Shown here piece by piece: positions 45,947 through 55,446 of a stretch of DNA of 64,000 bases (the first letter of the stretch is position 1; every line of letters begins with the position of its first letter). This stretch comes from Belliella filtrata (GTDB lineage Bacteria > Bacteroidota > Bacteroidia > Cytophagales > Cyclobacteriaceae). The position numbers and the translations under genes are program-made. The stretch spans positions 1 to 64,000 of the forward strand of contig NZ_JAKZGP010000021.1 in the NCBI RefSeq assembly GCF_022549775.1, written 5' to 3'. The notes under the pieces were generated by a model, which saw only the letters and a program-made list of their open reading frames with translations, made no database searches and had not been told where the DNA came from.

Positions 45947-45954
45947 TACTTTTG
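45947..45954 (+). promoter_or_regulatory. Bacteroidota -7 promoter element (TACTTTTG)
   Basis: TACTTTTG fits TAnnTTTG. Transcription would start near 45960, on top of the first possible ATG (45959), so the downstream ATG at 45980 is favoured as the real start. No good -33 partner was seen. Confidence 0.5.
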
Positions 45955-45979
45955 CGACATGATTATTAAAGTGAGAAAT

Positions 45980-46327
45980 ATGTGCAAAATCTACATTCAG
46001 CTATTGGCTGTGATGTTGGCTGTATTTTTCATTTCATTGGCTGTATGTGATGGTTTTGAGGTAGAAGAAGAGCCAGTATATATTGGCGAGTTTGTAGATG
46101 AAGTTGATTTTGATTATGTAGATTTTCCCACTTCAGTGGTTAGAAATCTTTCAGACTCAAAGCTAGATAAAGTTCAGCGTATGGAATTGATCAAGGTATT
46201 CGATTACCTTGTGCCTACACTTGCCCCCAAAACAGAATTTGTACAAACTTTTTTCTTTCAATTTGAGGGAATTATACCATATTTAAATGTCTTGTTGGAT
46301 AAGATCATCACTTCCAACGCACCCTGA
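45980..46327 (+). CDS. Small exported hypothetical protein
   Basis: A 115-residue protein from ATG 45980; an ATG seven codons upstream (45959) is unlikely because it lies at the predicted transcription start. The N-terminus is a hydrophobic export signal (YIQLLAVMLAVFFISLAVC); the Cys is not in a good lipobox because Val precedes it. The rest is acidic at first (FEVEEEPVYIGEFVDEVDFD) and then helical (SKLDKVQRMELIKVFDYLVP). No family was recognised. It lies 86 bases before the RND efflux operon and might be its first gene, but the spacer makes that uncertain. Confidence 0.6.
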   Translation: MCKIYIQLLAVMLAVFFISLAVCDGFEVEEEPVYIGEFVDEVDFDYVDFPTSVVRNLSDSKLDKVQRMELIKVFDYLVPTLAPKTEFVQTFFFQFEGIIPYLNVLLDKIITSNAP

Positions 46328-46413
46328 TTAGAGTCTGATTTTTATTTCGATTAATACCATTCAAATTTCCCTTTTTACATTAGGGAGTCTAATCCATTTA
46401 TATAAATATAATC

Positions 46414-47619
46414 ATGAAACCAAAAGGTTTAAAAGCTTTCCTATTGGCAAATCCTTCTGTGATTTTCCAAAAGGTAATCTATAGTATTTCATTACTTTCA
46501 TTTATTGCCATCTCCGCCTGTCAATCAGGAAGTGGTAAAAACCAAGCCAATATTGCACTATCAAATGTTCCTGTATTAGAATTACAGCCTAAAACTATCG
46601 AAGTTCCCAAAACTTATGTGTGTGATTTGCAGGCAGTTCAATTTGTAGAAGTAAGGGCAAAAGTCGAAGGATTTGTCGATAGAATATATGTCGATGAAGG
46701 TGAATATGTCAAAAAAGGGCAACCATTGTTCAAATTGACTTCCAATGAGTTCAATGAAATGGTCAATTCGGCCAATGCCAAACTTATGCAAGCTAATGCT
46801 GAAGCTAAGTCAACCAGTCTCGAAGTGGAAAGGTTGAAGATATTGGTGGACAAAAAAATCATCTCATCGTCTGAGCTTGAACTTGCGAAGGCCAAAAATG
46901 CAGTATCACAATCAGCCATACTAGAAGCAGAGTCTATGCTTAAAAACGCTCAAACAGGCTTGTCTTATACAACTATTAAGGCTCCATTTGATGGGATTGT
47001 TGATAGAATTCCACATAAAACGGGTAGTCTGGTTACAGCGGGAGATTTATTGACCAATATTACAGATATCACAGAGGTATTTGCCTACTATAAGGTGACT
47101 GAAAACGAGTATCTCAAATACATGCGTGACAAGCTTGTAGCTGAGGCAGACACAGCTACAATCATTGATGATACGGTGAATTTGATATTATCTGATGGTG
47201 AGCAATATGCTTTTTCCGGCAAATTGGAAACCATGGAGGCTGATTTTGAGAAAGGAACTGGATCTATAGCTTTTAGGGTAAGATTTCCGAATCCAGATCA
47301 ATTGATAAAGCACGGTGCTAGTGGTAAGATACAAATGAATAGTACTTTGGAAGGGATGTTCTTGATTCCACAACAATCCACTTTTGAAATTCAGGATTAT
47401 AGCTACGTGTATATTTTGGACAAGAACAACAAAGTTCGAGTAAGGAGTTTTGTTCCAATTCAAAGATTTGGTGTGTATTATGTCTCGGATAGTTTTGAGC
47501 CAGGAGATAGGATCATCTATGAAGGTATTCAGCAACTCAAAGATGGTATGGAGATCATTCCTCTTGAAGTAACCGAGGATGATGCCTACGATACATTGAT
47601 CAATTCTTTACAATCTTAA
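46414..47619 (+). CDS. RND efflux periplasmic adaptor (membrane fusion protein, AcrA-like)
   Basis: A 401-residue lipoprotein adaptor joining the inner-membrane pump to the outer-membrane channel. The lipobox is FIAISAC with Cys36 after a long N-terminal extension. The lipoyl halves are VEGFVDRIYVDEGEYVKKGQ and GLSYTTIKAPFDGIVD, separated by a helical hairpin (residues about 110-175, with AEAKSTSLEVERLKILVDKK). The beta-barrel domain follows, and the membrane-proximal part is at VYILDKNNKVRVRSFVPI. Order adaptor-pump-channel with 14-base and one-base-overlap junctions shows a single efflux operon. Substrate range is unknown. Confidence 0.92.
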   Translation: MKPKGLKAFLLANPSVIFQKVIYSISLLSFIAISACQSGSGKNQANIALSNVPVLELQPKTIEVPKTYVCDLQAVQFVEVRAKVEGFVDRIYVDEGEYVKKGQPLFKLTSNEFNEMVNSANAKLMQANAEAKSTSLEVERLKILVDKKIISSSELELAKAKNAVSQSAILEAESMLKNAQTGLSYTTIKAPFDGIVDRIPHKTGSLVTAGDLLTNITDITEVFAYYKVTENEYLKYMRDKLVAEADTATIIDDTVNLILSDGEQYAFSGKLETMEADFEKGTGSIAFRVRFPNPDQLIKHGASGKIQMNSTLEGMFLIPQQSTFEIQDYSYVYILDKNNKVRVRSFVPIQRFGVYYVSDSFEPGDRIIYEGIQQLKDGMEIIPLEVTEDDAYDTLINSLQS

Positions 47620-47633
47620 TAAAGTATTGAGCT

Positions 47634-50600
47634 ATGTTTGAATTATTTATCAAAAGGCCGATTTTATCGACCGTTATTTCTGTGTTCATTACTTTGCTGG
47701 GTTTGTTGGCATTGACTTCACTGCCAATAACTCAATTTCCCGAGATTGTACCACCATCAGTGACAGTGACTGCAAAGTACACAGGTGCCAATGCGGAGGT
47801 ATTGTCCAAGGCCGTAGCCACGCCACTTGAGCGAGCGATCAATGGTGTGCCAGGGATGAGTTATATGACATCAGTTAATACTAATGATGGTATCACCTTG
47901 ATCAATGTGGTATTTGAAGTAGGGACTGATCCAGATCAAGCAGCTGTCAATGTGCAAAATAGGGTAGCGACTGTTTTAGATGAGCTTCCAGAGGAGGTAA
48001 TTCGTGCAGGGGTTCAAACAGAAAAGGAAGTAAATAGTATGCTTCTTTACCTGAATTTGATGACTGCTGATACTACCCAAGATGAGAAGTTTGTTTATAA
48101 TTTTGCAGATATCAATATTCTGCCCGAGCTCAAGAGGATAGATGGGGTAGGTTTTGCGCAGATCATGGGATCAAGGGACTATGCCATGCGTGTCTGGTTG
48201 AATCCAGACAGACTTGTAGCCTATGACTTAAGCCCTCAAGATGTTACAGAAGCCATAAGGAATCAAAACGTAGAAGCTGCACCAGGTAAATCAGGGATTT
48301 CTTCGGACAGAGATCCACAGGCTCTTCAATATGTATTGAAATACACAGGGAAGTTTAATCAGGTTTCAGATTTCGAGAATATTACTTTGAAAGCATTGCC
48401 TGATGGATCATTGCTGAAGCTACGTGATGTTGCTGAAGTCGCATTTGATTCTCAAGATTACAATATGGTATCCATGACGGATGGCAGACCTTCAGCATCT
48501 ATCATGATCAAGCAGCGTCCCGGTTCCAATGCACGAGAAGTGATCGCCAATATCAAATCCAAAATGGAGGAGCTCCAAGACAGCTCATTTCCACCAGGTA
48601 TGGAGTATAATTATTCTTATGATGTTTCTAGGTTTCTCGACGCTTCTATCTCAGAGGTTGTAAAAACCTTGATCGAGGCATTTCTCTTGGTATCTATTGT
48701 TGTATTTATTTTCTTACAAGATTTTAGATCTACCTTGATTCCAGCGATTGCTGTGCCAGTATCATTGATAGGGACTTTTGCTTTTATGCAAATGTTCGGG
48801 TTCTCAATCAACTTGCTGACTTTGTTTGCCCTGGTGTTGGCTATTGGTATTGTCGTGGATAATGCCATAGTTGTGGTAGAAGCTGTTCACGTCAAGATGC
48901 ATGACCTCAAGCTAAATGCTTTGGATGCTACACTGGAGGCAATGAAAGAGATAGGTGGTGCCATTGTAGCAATCACATTGGTGATGTCAGCGGTGTTTAT
49001 ACCAGTAAGTTTTCTTTCGGGACCTGTCGGGATTTTTTATAGGCAATTCTCCCTCACCTTGGCTATAGCTATCGTGATATCTGGTATCAACGCCCTAACA
49101 CTTTCACCAGCCTTGTGCGCACTCTTGTTGAAACCAAATGATATGGATCATAATCCCAAAAAAGGATTGATGCAGCGATTTTTCTATAACTTCAATAAAA
49201 AATATGATGCCCTGAGTACAAAGTATTCTTGGGTTTTGAAAAATATCTCTGGAAGGAGGGTAGTTACATTTGGTGCTTTGATCCTTTTCTTTGTCTTGAC
49301 AGCAGGTGGTATTTCAATGGTTCCCGGGGGATTTATTCCTAATGAGGATCAAGGGATGATCTATGTCAATGTGACTACACCTCCGGGTGCCACTGTTGAG
49401 AGGACCAGTGTGGTTATGGATCAAGTCCAAGCAAGTCTTTTGCCATTAGAAGAGGTAGAGACCATTTCTACCCTAGCTGGATATTCTTTGCTTACAGAGA
49501 CTGCAGGGGCATCTTATGGTATGGGGATGATCAATCTTGTAAACTGGGGGGATAGAGACAAAAATGTAAATGACCTAATTGCAGAATATCAGGAAAGGGT
49601 AGCTCATATTAAAGGTGCTGATGTTCAGTTTTTCTCTCCACCACCAGTGCCAGGATTTGGTAATGCCTCAGGATTTGAGCTAAGGCTTCAAGACCGAACA
49701 GGAGGAAGTCTGGAATTGATGGCAGAAGCTTCTCAAGCATTTGTAGATGCACTCAATGAAAGGCCAGAACTTCAAGGGGTATTCACCAATTTTGAACCAA
49801 ATTTCCCTCAGTATATCATTCATGTAGATCATGATAAGGCGGCTAAACTTGGTGTTTCTGTGAATGAATCTATGGAAACACTTCAGAGCTATGTGGGGAG
49901 TTTTTACTCATCCAACTTCATCAGGTTTGGACAAATGTATAAAGTGATGATTCAAGCAGCTCCTGAATATAGAACTACTCCAGAATCTATCCTTAGCATG
50001 TATACCAAGAATGATAGGGGACAGATGGTGCCATATTCTAACTTTATCAGCCTGGAGAGAGTCTATGGTCCAGAACAGCTCTCCCGCTACAATATGTTCA
50101 CCTCAGCCCTGATCAGTGGTGATGCAGCACCTGGATATTCTTCTGGTGATGCTATCAAAGCAGTGGAGGAAGTAGCAGCAGAGACTCTGCCTAGAGGCTT
50201 CGATACGGATTGGTCGGGAATCACTCGTGAGCAAATAGCTTCTGGAAATCAGGCTGTTTATATATTTTTGATCTGTTTGTTGTTTGTGTATTTGTTGCTA
50301 GCAGCACAATATGAAAGTTACTTCCTGCCTTTACCTGTGATCTTGTCTTTGCCGGCAGGTATATTTGGCTCATTCTTGTTTTTGAAGTTGATGGGCTTAG
50401 AGAATGATATCTACGCTCAAGTTTCTCTGGTGATGTTGATAGGATTGCTAGGTAAAAACGCTATTCTAATCATTGAGATTGCCATCCAAAACAGGGCTAG
50501 GGGTTTGTCTATTTTACAAAGTGCAATCAATGGCGGTGTAGAAAGATTAAGACCTATCCTGATGACATCTTTTGCATTTGTTTGTGGGTTGATTCCGCTT

Positions 50601-50783
50601 ACCATTGCCTCTGGAGCAGGAGCTATTGGAAACAGGACGATTGGTACAGCTGCAGCAGGAGGGATGCTGATAGGGACTTTGATAGGTGTCTTCTTGATTC
50701 CGGGATTATATGTTGTATTCGAGACAATGGCCACCAAGTTTAGACGTAACCCTACCACAATCGATCATCAAAAAGAATTATAA
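47634..50783 (+). CDS. RND multidrug efflux pump, HAE1 family (AcrB-like)
   Basis: A 1049-residue inner-membrane proton-driven exporter with 12 helices and two large periplasmic loops. It starts MFELFIKRPILSTVISVFI and shows TSLPITQFPEIVPPSVTVTA, typical of the hydrophobe/amphiphile family. The helix-4 relay motif reads GIVVDNAIVVVEAV: the first Asp is kept, while the second of the usual DD pair is Asn. The helix-10 Lys is present in GLLGKNAILIIEIA. LSGPVGIFYRQFSLTLA and GGFIPNEDQGMIYVNV are further family blocks. It is encoded between adaptor and TolC-like genes and shares one base with the latter (stop/start overlap). Confidence 0.95.
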   Translation: MFELFIKRPILSTVISVFITLLGLLALTSLPITQFPEIVPPSVTVTAKYTGANAEVLSKAVATPLERAINGVPGMSYMTSVNTNDGITLINVVFEVGTDPDQAAVNVQNRVATVLDELPEEVIRAGVQTEKEVNSMLLYLNLMTADTTQDEKFVYNFADINILPELKRIDGVGFAQIMGSRDYAMRVWLNPDRLVAYDLSPQDVTEAIRNQNVEAAPGKSGISSDRDPQALQYVLKYTGKFNQVSDFENITLKALPDGSLLKLRDVAEVAFDSQDYNMVSMTDGRPSASIMIKQRPGSNAREVIANIKSKMEELQDSSFPPGMEYNYSYDVSRFLDASISEVVKTLIEAFLLVSIVVFIFLQDFRSTLIPAIAVPVSLIGTFAFMQMFGFSINLLTLFALVLAIGIVVDNAIVVVEAVHVKMHDLKLNALDATLEAMKEIGGAIVAITLVMSAVFIPVSFLSGPVGIFYRQFSLTLAIAIVISGINALTLSPALCALLLKPNDMDHNPKKGLMQRFFYNFNKKYDALSTKYSWVLKNISGRRVVTFGALILFFVLTAGGISMVPGGFIPNEDQGMIYVNVTTPPGATVERTSVVMDQVQASLLPLEEVETISTLAGYSLLTETAGASYGMGMINLVNWGDRDKNVNDLIAEYQERVAHIKGADVQFFSPPPVPGFGNASGFELRLQDRTGGSLELMAEASQAFVDALNERPELQGVFTNFEPNFPQYIIHVDHDKAAKLGVSVNESMETLQSYVGSFYSSNFIRFGQMYKVMIQAAPEYRTTPESILSMYTKNDRGQMVPYSNFISLERVYGPEQLSRYNMFTSALISGDAAPGYSSGDAIKAVEEVAAETLPRGFDTDWSGITREQIASGNQAVYIFLICLLFVYLLLAAQYESYFLPLPVILSLPAGIFGSFLFLKLMGLENDIYAQVSLVMLIGLLGKNAILIIEIAIQNRARGLSILQSAINGGVERLRPILMTSFAFVCGLIPLTIASGAGAIGNRTIGTAAAGGMLIGTLIGVFLIPGLYVVFETMATKFRRNPTTIDHQKEL

Positions 50784-52240
50784 TGAAAATTAAATATAGC
50801 GTAATAGCATTCAGTTTGAGTATCCTAAGTGTGATGATAGGATGCAGCCCAGCGAAAATCACTTCTTCAAAAGAGAATCTAGGCATTCCTACTAAGTTTG
50901 AAAAAGTTACTGAGAGCTATTCCGATAGCTTAAACAATGTCGGCTTAGTACACTGGAAGCAGTATTTTGAAGATGAGAACCTCAAGAGACTTATACAAAC
51001 AGCCTTAGAAAATAACCAAGATAACTTAAAGACACTTGAACGCATCAGGGCAGCAAGAGCAAGTTTTAGGATGGCAAAGGCAGGAGGATTACCTGAAGTC
51101 AATGCTATAGCAGGAGCTTCAACACGTCGATTTGGAGAATATACGATGGATGGAGTGGGAAATGCAGACTCAAATTTATCCCCAACTGTTCCAGCTGATA
51201 AAATGATTCCAGATCCTTACAGGGATTTTCTAGTCGGTGCGGAATTCAACTGGGAATTAGACGTATGGGGTAAATACCGTAACCGAAAAAAAGCAGCCTA
51301 TGCCCGCCTGATGGCATCAGAAGAGATGTCAAATCATGTGCAAACTTGGTTGATTGCGGAAGTTGCCAATGTATATTATATGCTTGTTGGCCTTGATGAA
51401 GAATTGAGGATCCTTGAGAAAAACATTCAGATTCAAGGAGTGGCATTCAATTTTGCCAAAGAGATGAAAGAAGCTGGGAAAGAAAATCAGCTAGCAATTG
51501 ATCAATTTGAAGCACTATTAATCAATTCGAAAGGGAAATTGATTCAAAGAAAAAGAGAGCAACGGTCTTATGAATTGATGCTTTCAGGTTTATTGGGTGT
51601 TTATGAATTTGATCATCAGAGAGACAGACTAGATCAGGTTAGTATAGGAGATAAAGTAATCCAAATAGGCCTTCCTTCTCAACTGCTCAATAATAGGCCT
51701 GATATCAGAAGTGCGGAGTTGGAGTTGCATGCCAGCAAAGCTGATGTTGCTGGAGCCAGGGCAGCGTTTTTCCCTTCATTCAATTTATTTGGTATGGCAG
51801 GATTCAATGCTTTTGACTTTGGGAAGTTGTTTTTCAATCCCGCATCCACTGTCTTTCAGCTGGGAAGTGGACTTTCTGCACCTATTTTCAATAGAAATAG
51901 TATCAGAATGGGATATGAGATAGCAAATGCCAATCAAAAAATTGCCATGCTTGACTATGAGCAGGTTGTTTTCAAAAGCTATTTGGAAGTTTTAGACTTG
52001 GTAAATGCCATTGAACAATTTGAGGCTCAATTCAAACTTAAGGAAAATGAAGTGGAAGTACAGCAACGTTCGGTTGAAAATTCAAATGTGATGTTTTCTG
52101 TGGGATATGCAAATTACCTTGATGTCACAAACGCACAACAAAGAGCCTTAGATGCAGAGATAGATAGGGTAGAGTTACAAGTAAACCAGATCCAAGCCAA
52201 AATAAAACTTTACAGAGCGCTTGGTGGAGGTTGGCAATAG
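50783..52240 (+). CDS. TolC/OprM-like outer-membrane efflux lipoprotein
   Basis: A 485-residue outer-membrane channel of the NodT/OprM group. The signal has a lipobox, SVMIGC, with Cys21. VHWKQYFEDENLKRLIQTAL is the standard N-terminal block, and two long helical repeats follow (residues about 70-260 and 285-480). FNWELDVWGKYRNRKKAA and LLNNRPDIRSAELELHASKA are family signatures, as is SVGYANYLDVTNAQQRALDA near the end. It forms the exit duct for the pump encoded upstream. A strong terminator 28 bases after the stop closes the operon. Confidence 0.94.
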   Translation: MKIKYSVIAFSLSILSVMIGCSPAKITSSKENLGIPTKFEKVTESYSDSLNNVGLVHWKQYFEDENLKRLIQTALENNQDNLKTLERIRAARASFRMAKAGGLPEVNAIAGASTRRFGEYTMDGVGNADSNLSPTVPADKMIPDPYRDFLVGAEFNWELDVWGKYRNRKKAAYARLMASEEMSNHVQTWLIAEVANVYYMLVGLDEELRILEKNIQIQGVAFNFAKEMKEAGKENQLAIDQFEALLINSKGKLIQRKREQRSYELMLSGLLGVYEFDHQRDRLDQVSIGDKVIQIGLPSQLLNNRPDIRSAELELHASKADVAGARAAFFPSFNLFGMAGFNAFDFGKLFFNPASTVFQLGSGLSAPIFNRNSIRMGYEIANANQKIAMLDYEQVVFKSYLEVLDLVNAIEQFEAQFKLKENEVEVQQRSVENSNVMFSVGYANYLDVTNAQQRALDAEIDRVELQVNQIQAKIKLYRALGGGWQ

Positions 52241-52267
52241 TTCTTCATAGTTTGGAATTAAAAAATT

Positions 52268-52301
52268 AAAAAAGTCTTTGCCACTAGCAAAGACTTTTTT
52301 T
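52268..52301 (+). terminator. Intrinsic terminator of the efflux operon
   Basis: AAAAGTCTTTGC-type left arm (52268-52281) pairs exactly with 52287-52300 around a five-base loop, giving a 14-base-pair stem with a T-run. It lies 28 bases after the TolC-like gene. Confidence 0.9.
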
Positions 52302-52388
52302 ATGAATCACATTGATCCCACTTAAAACTTAAACACTTTATAGATTTACTCTTTAAAGTATCTCAAATATGTAGATAAAAAATTCACT

Positions 52389-52416
52389 AAAAAATACCTA
52401 CTTCTAGGTATTTTTT
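52389..52416 (-). terminator. Intrinsic terminator facing the S9 peptidase gene
   Basis: AAAAAATACCT (52389-52399) and AGGTATTTTTT (52406-52416) form an 11-base-pair stem with a six-base loop. The A/T arms let it work in both directions; on the minus strand it follows the peptidase stop at 52481 by about 65 bases. Confidence 0.7.
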
Positions 52417-52480
52417 TGAAGTGATTATGTTTAAAGTATTGTTTAAAATGAAAATAATCATATTTACAAGTTCTTAAATG

Positions 52481-55426
52481 TTAGTTATTCCCGAATACCC
52501 TAGCATCAAGGTGGTCTTCAAGATTAAGTTTGTCGACTCCTTTGGATATCCAATCAGGAGCTTCTTTCCCTTTCAGATGGTGATCGAAAAACTCCATCAT
52601 TCTGACACTATAATCTTTTCTATTCTCTAATTTGGATAGACCATGATTTTCACCTTTGTATTGAACCATAATTACTGGTTTTTTCAGTCTTCTCAAGGCG
52701 TTGTAGTACTCTATTCCTTGAGTAAAATCTACGGCGCCATCTTTATCATTGTGAAGCATAAGTAAAGGTGTGTTTACATTTTTCACATGATATACTGGAG
52801 AGTTTCTTTGATAAGAATCCCAGTTTTCCCACGGCCCACCTGTGAATCGACCTTGTGAGGATTCGAATATTGACATGTTTCCTCCTCCAGTATTCCAGTA
52901 GATCAAGTCGTACATAGAGATCATGTTGGTCAATGGAGCACCCGCTGCTGCTGCTTTGAACATGTCTGTTTGTGTAATTAAGAAGGAAGTTTGATACCCT
53001 CCCCAAGAATGTCCATGGATTCCGATATTTTTCTCATCAATAACACCTGTTTTGATCGCCTCTTTTACAGCTGGAATCACACACCATACAGCAGACATGC
53101 CAGGATCATCCATCGTGTATACGATATCTGGGATAAACACCGCATAGCCATTGCTGGTGTATATGTTTGGATTCCAGCCAGTACCGCTGAATCCAGGCGT
53201 GCTATAGTTATGAAGTGTCTGTGAGAGCTTTTCATAGTAGTACACAATAGTTGGATACTTTTTGCCTTCTTCATAGTTGGCTGGTAAGAACAGTGCTCCT
53301 TGCAATTTAGCCCCTTTATCAGAGACATAATCAACCAATTTGACTCCGGTAGACCAAGCATATTCAACTTCATTTGTCTTACCTTCTGTCAAAGGTTTGT
53401 GCTCACTTAACTGACTATTCGTCAAATAGAATGAGGTCGGTTTATTAAATGTCTCTTTCGTATAATAGAAGGTTTCAGCTGATTTTGCTTTTGATAGCCT
53501 GTTGATATTTGCGTCTTCCCATAGAAGGGATTGGGCACCAGCTTTCAGTCCAGCTTTTCCAGGGTCGATTGAGGCTATTCCACTTTTCTTGGTATGTTCA
53601 CCATAAGTTCTAAAGTACTGTTTCTTTTTCCAGTCATATCCTTTTTCTTCTTCATCAAGGATAAATCTTGTTTGGTATCTAATGCCTTCTTCCTTACCAT
53701 TTTGGGTTAAGTTGACAGCTTGACTTTTTCCATCTGTAGAGACTTGCCAAATGTCCCATCCGTCACGTAATAAGATATACTTGCTATCGTTACTCCAGCC
53801 AAGTGCATTTTGCATAGGTTTGATCACATTGTGATCATCCTCATCATTGACAAATGACACGTCGATTTTCTCAGTAATATTAGTTTTTGTTTTGCTGACA
53901 ATATCATAGATGTAGAAGTGTCCATCATAAGCATAAAGTAGCTTTGACCCATCCGTTGATGATCTAGGGAAAGAGCCAAATGAAGGGAGGTAGAATTTCT
54001 CTAGGAATGTGCTTTTCTCCCCTGTGCTCAAATCTACAATGTAAAAGTCTCGATAGTTTTGCCCATCCAAGTTCATGTCCAATTCATAGGCAGATTGGTC
54101 AGCTCCAAGGGCATACTTTTCTTTTGGTAAAATGGTCAGCTCCTTCATGGTGCTGTCTTGAAGAGCTGTGTGTTTACCATTACTTACTTGATACATCGCC
54201 CAGAAGCTGTAGTTTTTGTCTTGATTCTCAAGAACCTGCTGTCTGGATTGAAGTCTGGTGTCTTGCCAATGCCATATAGCCATATCTGGCTTGGTCAGAT
54301 CGTCAGATTTTCCTGAAGGTGAAGCTTTACTGCTATCGTTTTTGGCAATGGCTTTTTGTAGGTCAGCCATACTCTTGATTGTAGTGTCAGCTAGTATTTT
54401 TCGAAGTTTTTCAGACTCAGCTAGTTTCAAAGAATCTTTGTTGTCAGATTTTTTTCCAGCTTTTTCGTCCTCTTTTTTCGCTAAAACCAATGGGTGAATT
54501 CCATAGAAGATTCTAGTCAAATCTTCAGACCATTGAGGTCTCCTGTTAGCACTGATGGTGTAGGATTGGGAGAAGTTCACACTATCTTTCGCTGGATCGT
54601 ATATGGTGAGCTGTGGATTGTTGATATTCTTTACCCCAATGAGTTTACCATGCTCCTGCTTGTACTTTTTGTCCTTGACCATTTTGAGAAGTGCAAATGC
54701 ATCCCCTTTTTCTGTCCAATTAATTGACTTAAAAGTGGCTTCATCGCTTTCCAGTACAGTTGTAGAATTGCTTGTAAGGTTCATCAAATATACACCATTA
54801 CCGGATTGATTTGCCGCATCAACAGTGTAAGCGAGGTGAGTTCCAGCTTTGTTAAATGAAAATTCAGATACATTGCCCAGGTTTTGCTTTTTGCCTGTTT
54901 TCAAAGCTACCAAAAGTAGGTCTGAGCCTTTGGCATCACCACTGCTTCCTTCTTTTGTAAGGTTCAATACCAAATGTGTTGAAGCGATATTGTTGAAGGA
55001 GTAGCTTCCTACTTTTTCAAATTCCTGCTTTTTGTCTTCTTTTAGATCAATCAAAATGACTTTTTCAGGAAGAGGCTTACCTTTGTTAGCTTTTTTCTCT
55101 TTTTCCTTAGGGTATTCCTTAAAAGCGATCCATCTGCTATCATCACTAAAAGAAACACTTGGCATATTGGTAGACCCTATGGCAAATGATTTTTTATCAG
55201 AAGGATCATTGGTGTTTTGGATGATCAGTTCTCCGTCACCTTCGACAGGTAGGATTCCATAGACTACCCATTTCCCATTAGGTGACATTTTGAATGAACC
55301 TGTAGAAATGGATTTCCATGCAGGGATATCTTTCCATTGCATGGGTTTGGGATTTGAATTTTCCTGTGCTTGCGCTTCAAAAATGAAGAATATTGCAAGG
55401 AAAAGGTAAATTAATTTTTTATTCAT
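52481..55426 (-). CDS. S9 family peptidase (prolyl oligopeptidase type), large form
   Basis: An exported serine peptidase of 981 residues from the ATG at 55426; a further in-frame ATG four codons upstream (55438) is possible, but the later one gives a standard signal (KKLIYLFLAIFFIFEAQAQ). The N-terminal two thirds form a beta-propeller with TolB-like blades (MSPNGKWVVYG, FSDDSRWIAFKE, WSNDSKYILLRDGWDIW). The C-terminal alpha/beta-hydrolase has the nucleophile in GIHGHSWGGYQTSF (about Ser807), the Asp in LMLHNDKDGAVDF and the His in GENHGLSK. A Lys/Ser/Asp-rich insertion (residues about 325-380) makes it longer than usual S9 enzymes. It is eight bases from the stop-start junction with the next S9 gene upstream, so they are co-transcribed. 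Confidence 0.9.
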   Translation of the reverse strand: MNKKLIYLFLAIFFIFEAQAQENSNPKPMQWKDIPAWKSISTGSFKMSPNGKWVVYGILPVEGDGELIIQNTNDPSDKKSFAIGSTNMPSVSFSDDSRWIAFKEYPKEKEKKANKGKPLPEKVILIDLKEDKKQEFEKVGSYSFNNIASTHLVLNLTKEGSSGDAKGSDLLLVALKTGKKQNLGNVSEFSFNKAGTHLAYTVDAANQSGNGVYLMNLTSNSTTVLESDEATFKSINWTEKGDAFALLKMVKDKKYKQEHGKLIGVKNINNPQLTIYDPAKDSVNFSQSYTISANRRPQWSEDLTRIFYGIHPLVLAKKEDEKAGKKSDNKDSLKLAESEKLRKILADTTIKSMADLQKAIAKNDSSKASPSGKSDDLTKPDMAIWHWQDTRLQSRQQVLENQDKNYSFWAMYQVSNGKHTALQDSTMKELTILPKEKYALGADQSAYELDMNLDGQNYRDFYIVDLSTGEKSTFLEKFYLPSFGSFPRSSTDGSKLLYAYDGHFYIYDIVSKTKTNITEKIDVSFVNDEDDHNVIKPMQNALGWSNDSKYILLRDGWDIWQVSTDGKSQAVNLTQNGKEEGIRYQTRFILDEEEKGYDWKKKQYFRTYGEHTKKSGIASIDPGKAGLKAGAQSLLWEDANINRLSKAKSAETFYYTKETFNKPTSFYLTNSQLSEHKPLTEGKTNEVEYAWSTGVKLVDYVSDKGAKLQGALFLPANYEEGKKYPTIVYYYEKLSQTLHNYSTPGFSGTGWNPNIYTSNGYAVFIPDIVYTMDDPGMSAVWCVIPAVKEAIKTGVIDEKNIGIHGHSWGGYQTSFLITQTDMFKAAAAGAPLTNMISMYDLIYWNTGGGNMSIFESSQGRFTGGPWENWDSYQRNSPVYHVKNVNTPLLMLHNDKDGAVDFTQGIEYYNALRRLKKPVIMVQYKGENHGLSKLENRKDYSVRMMEFFDHHLKGKEAPDWISKGVDKLNLEDHLDARVFGNN

Positions 55427-55446
55427 GATATTCTGCATTTTTTACA

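Noticed and set aside
53980-54809. Several open frames of 68-99 codons on the plus strand inside the large S9 peptidase
   Set aside because: They are antisense to a clear, conserved peptidase frame and have no recognisable domains or start signals.
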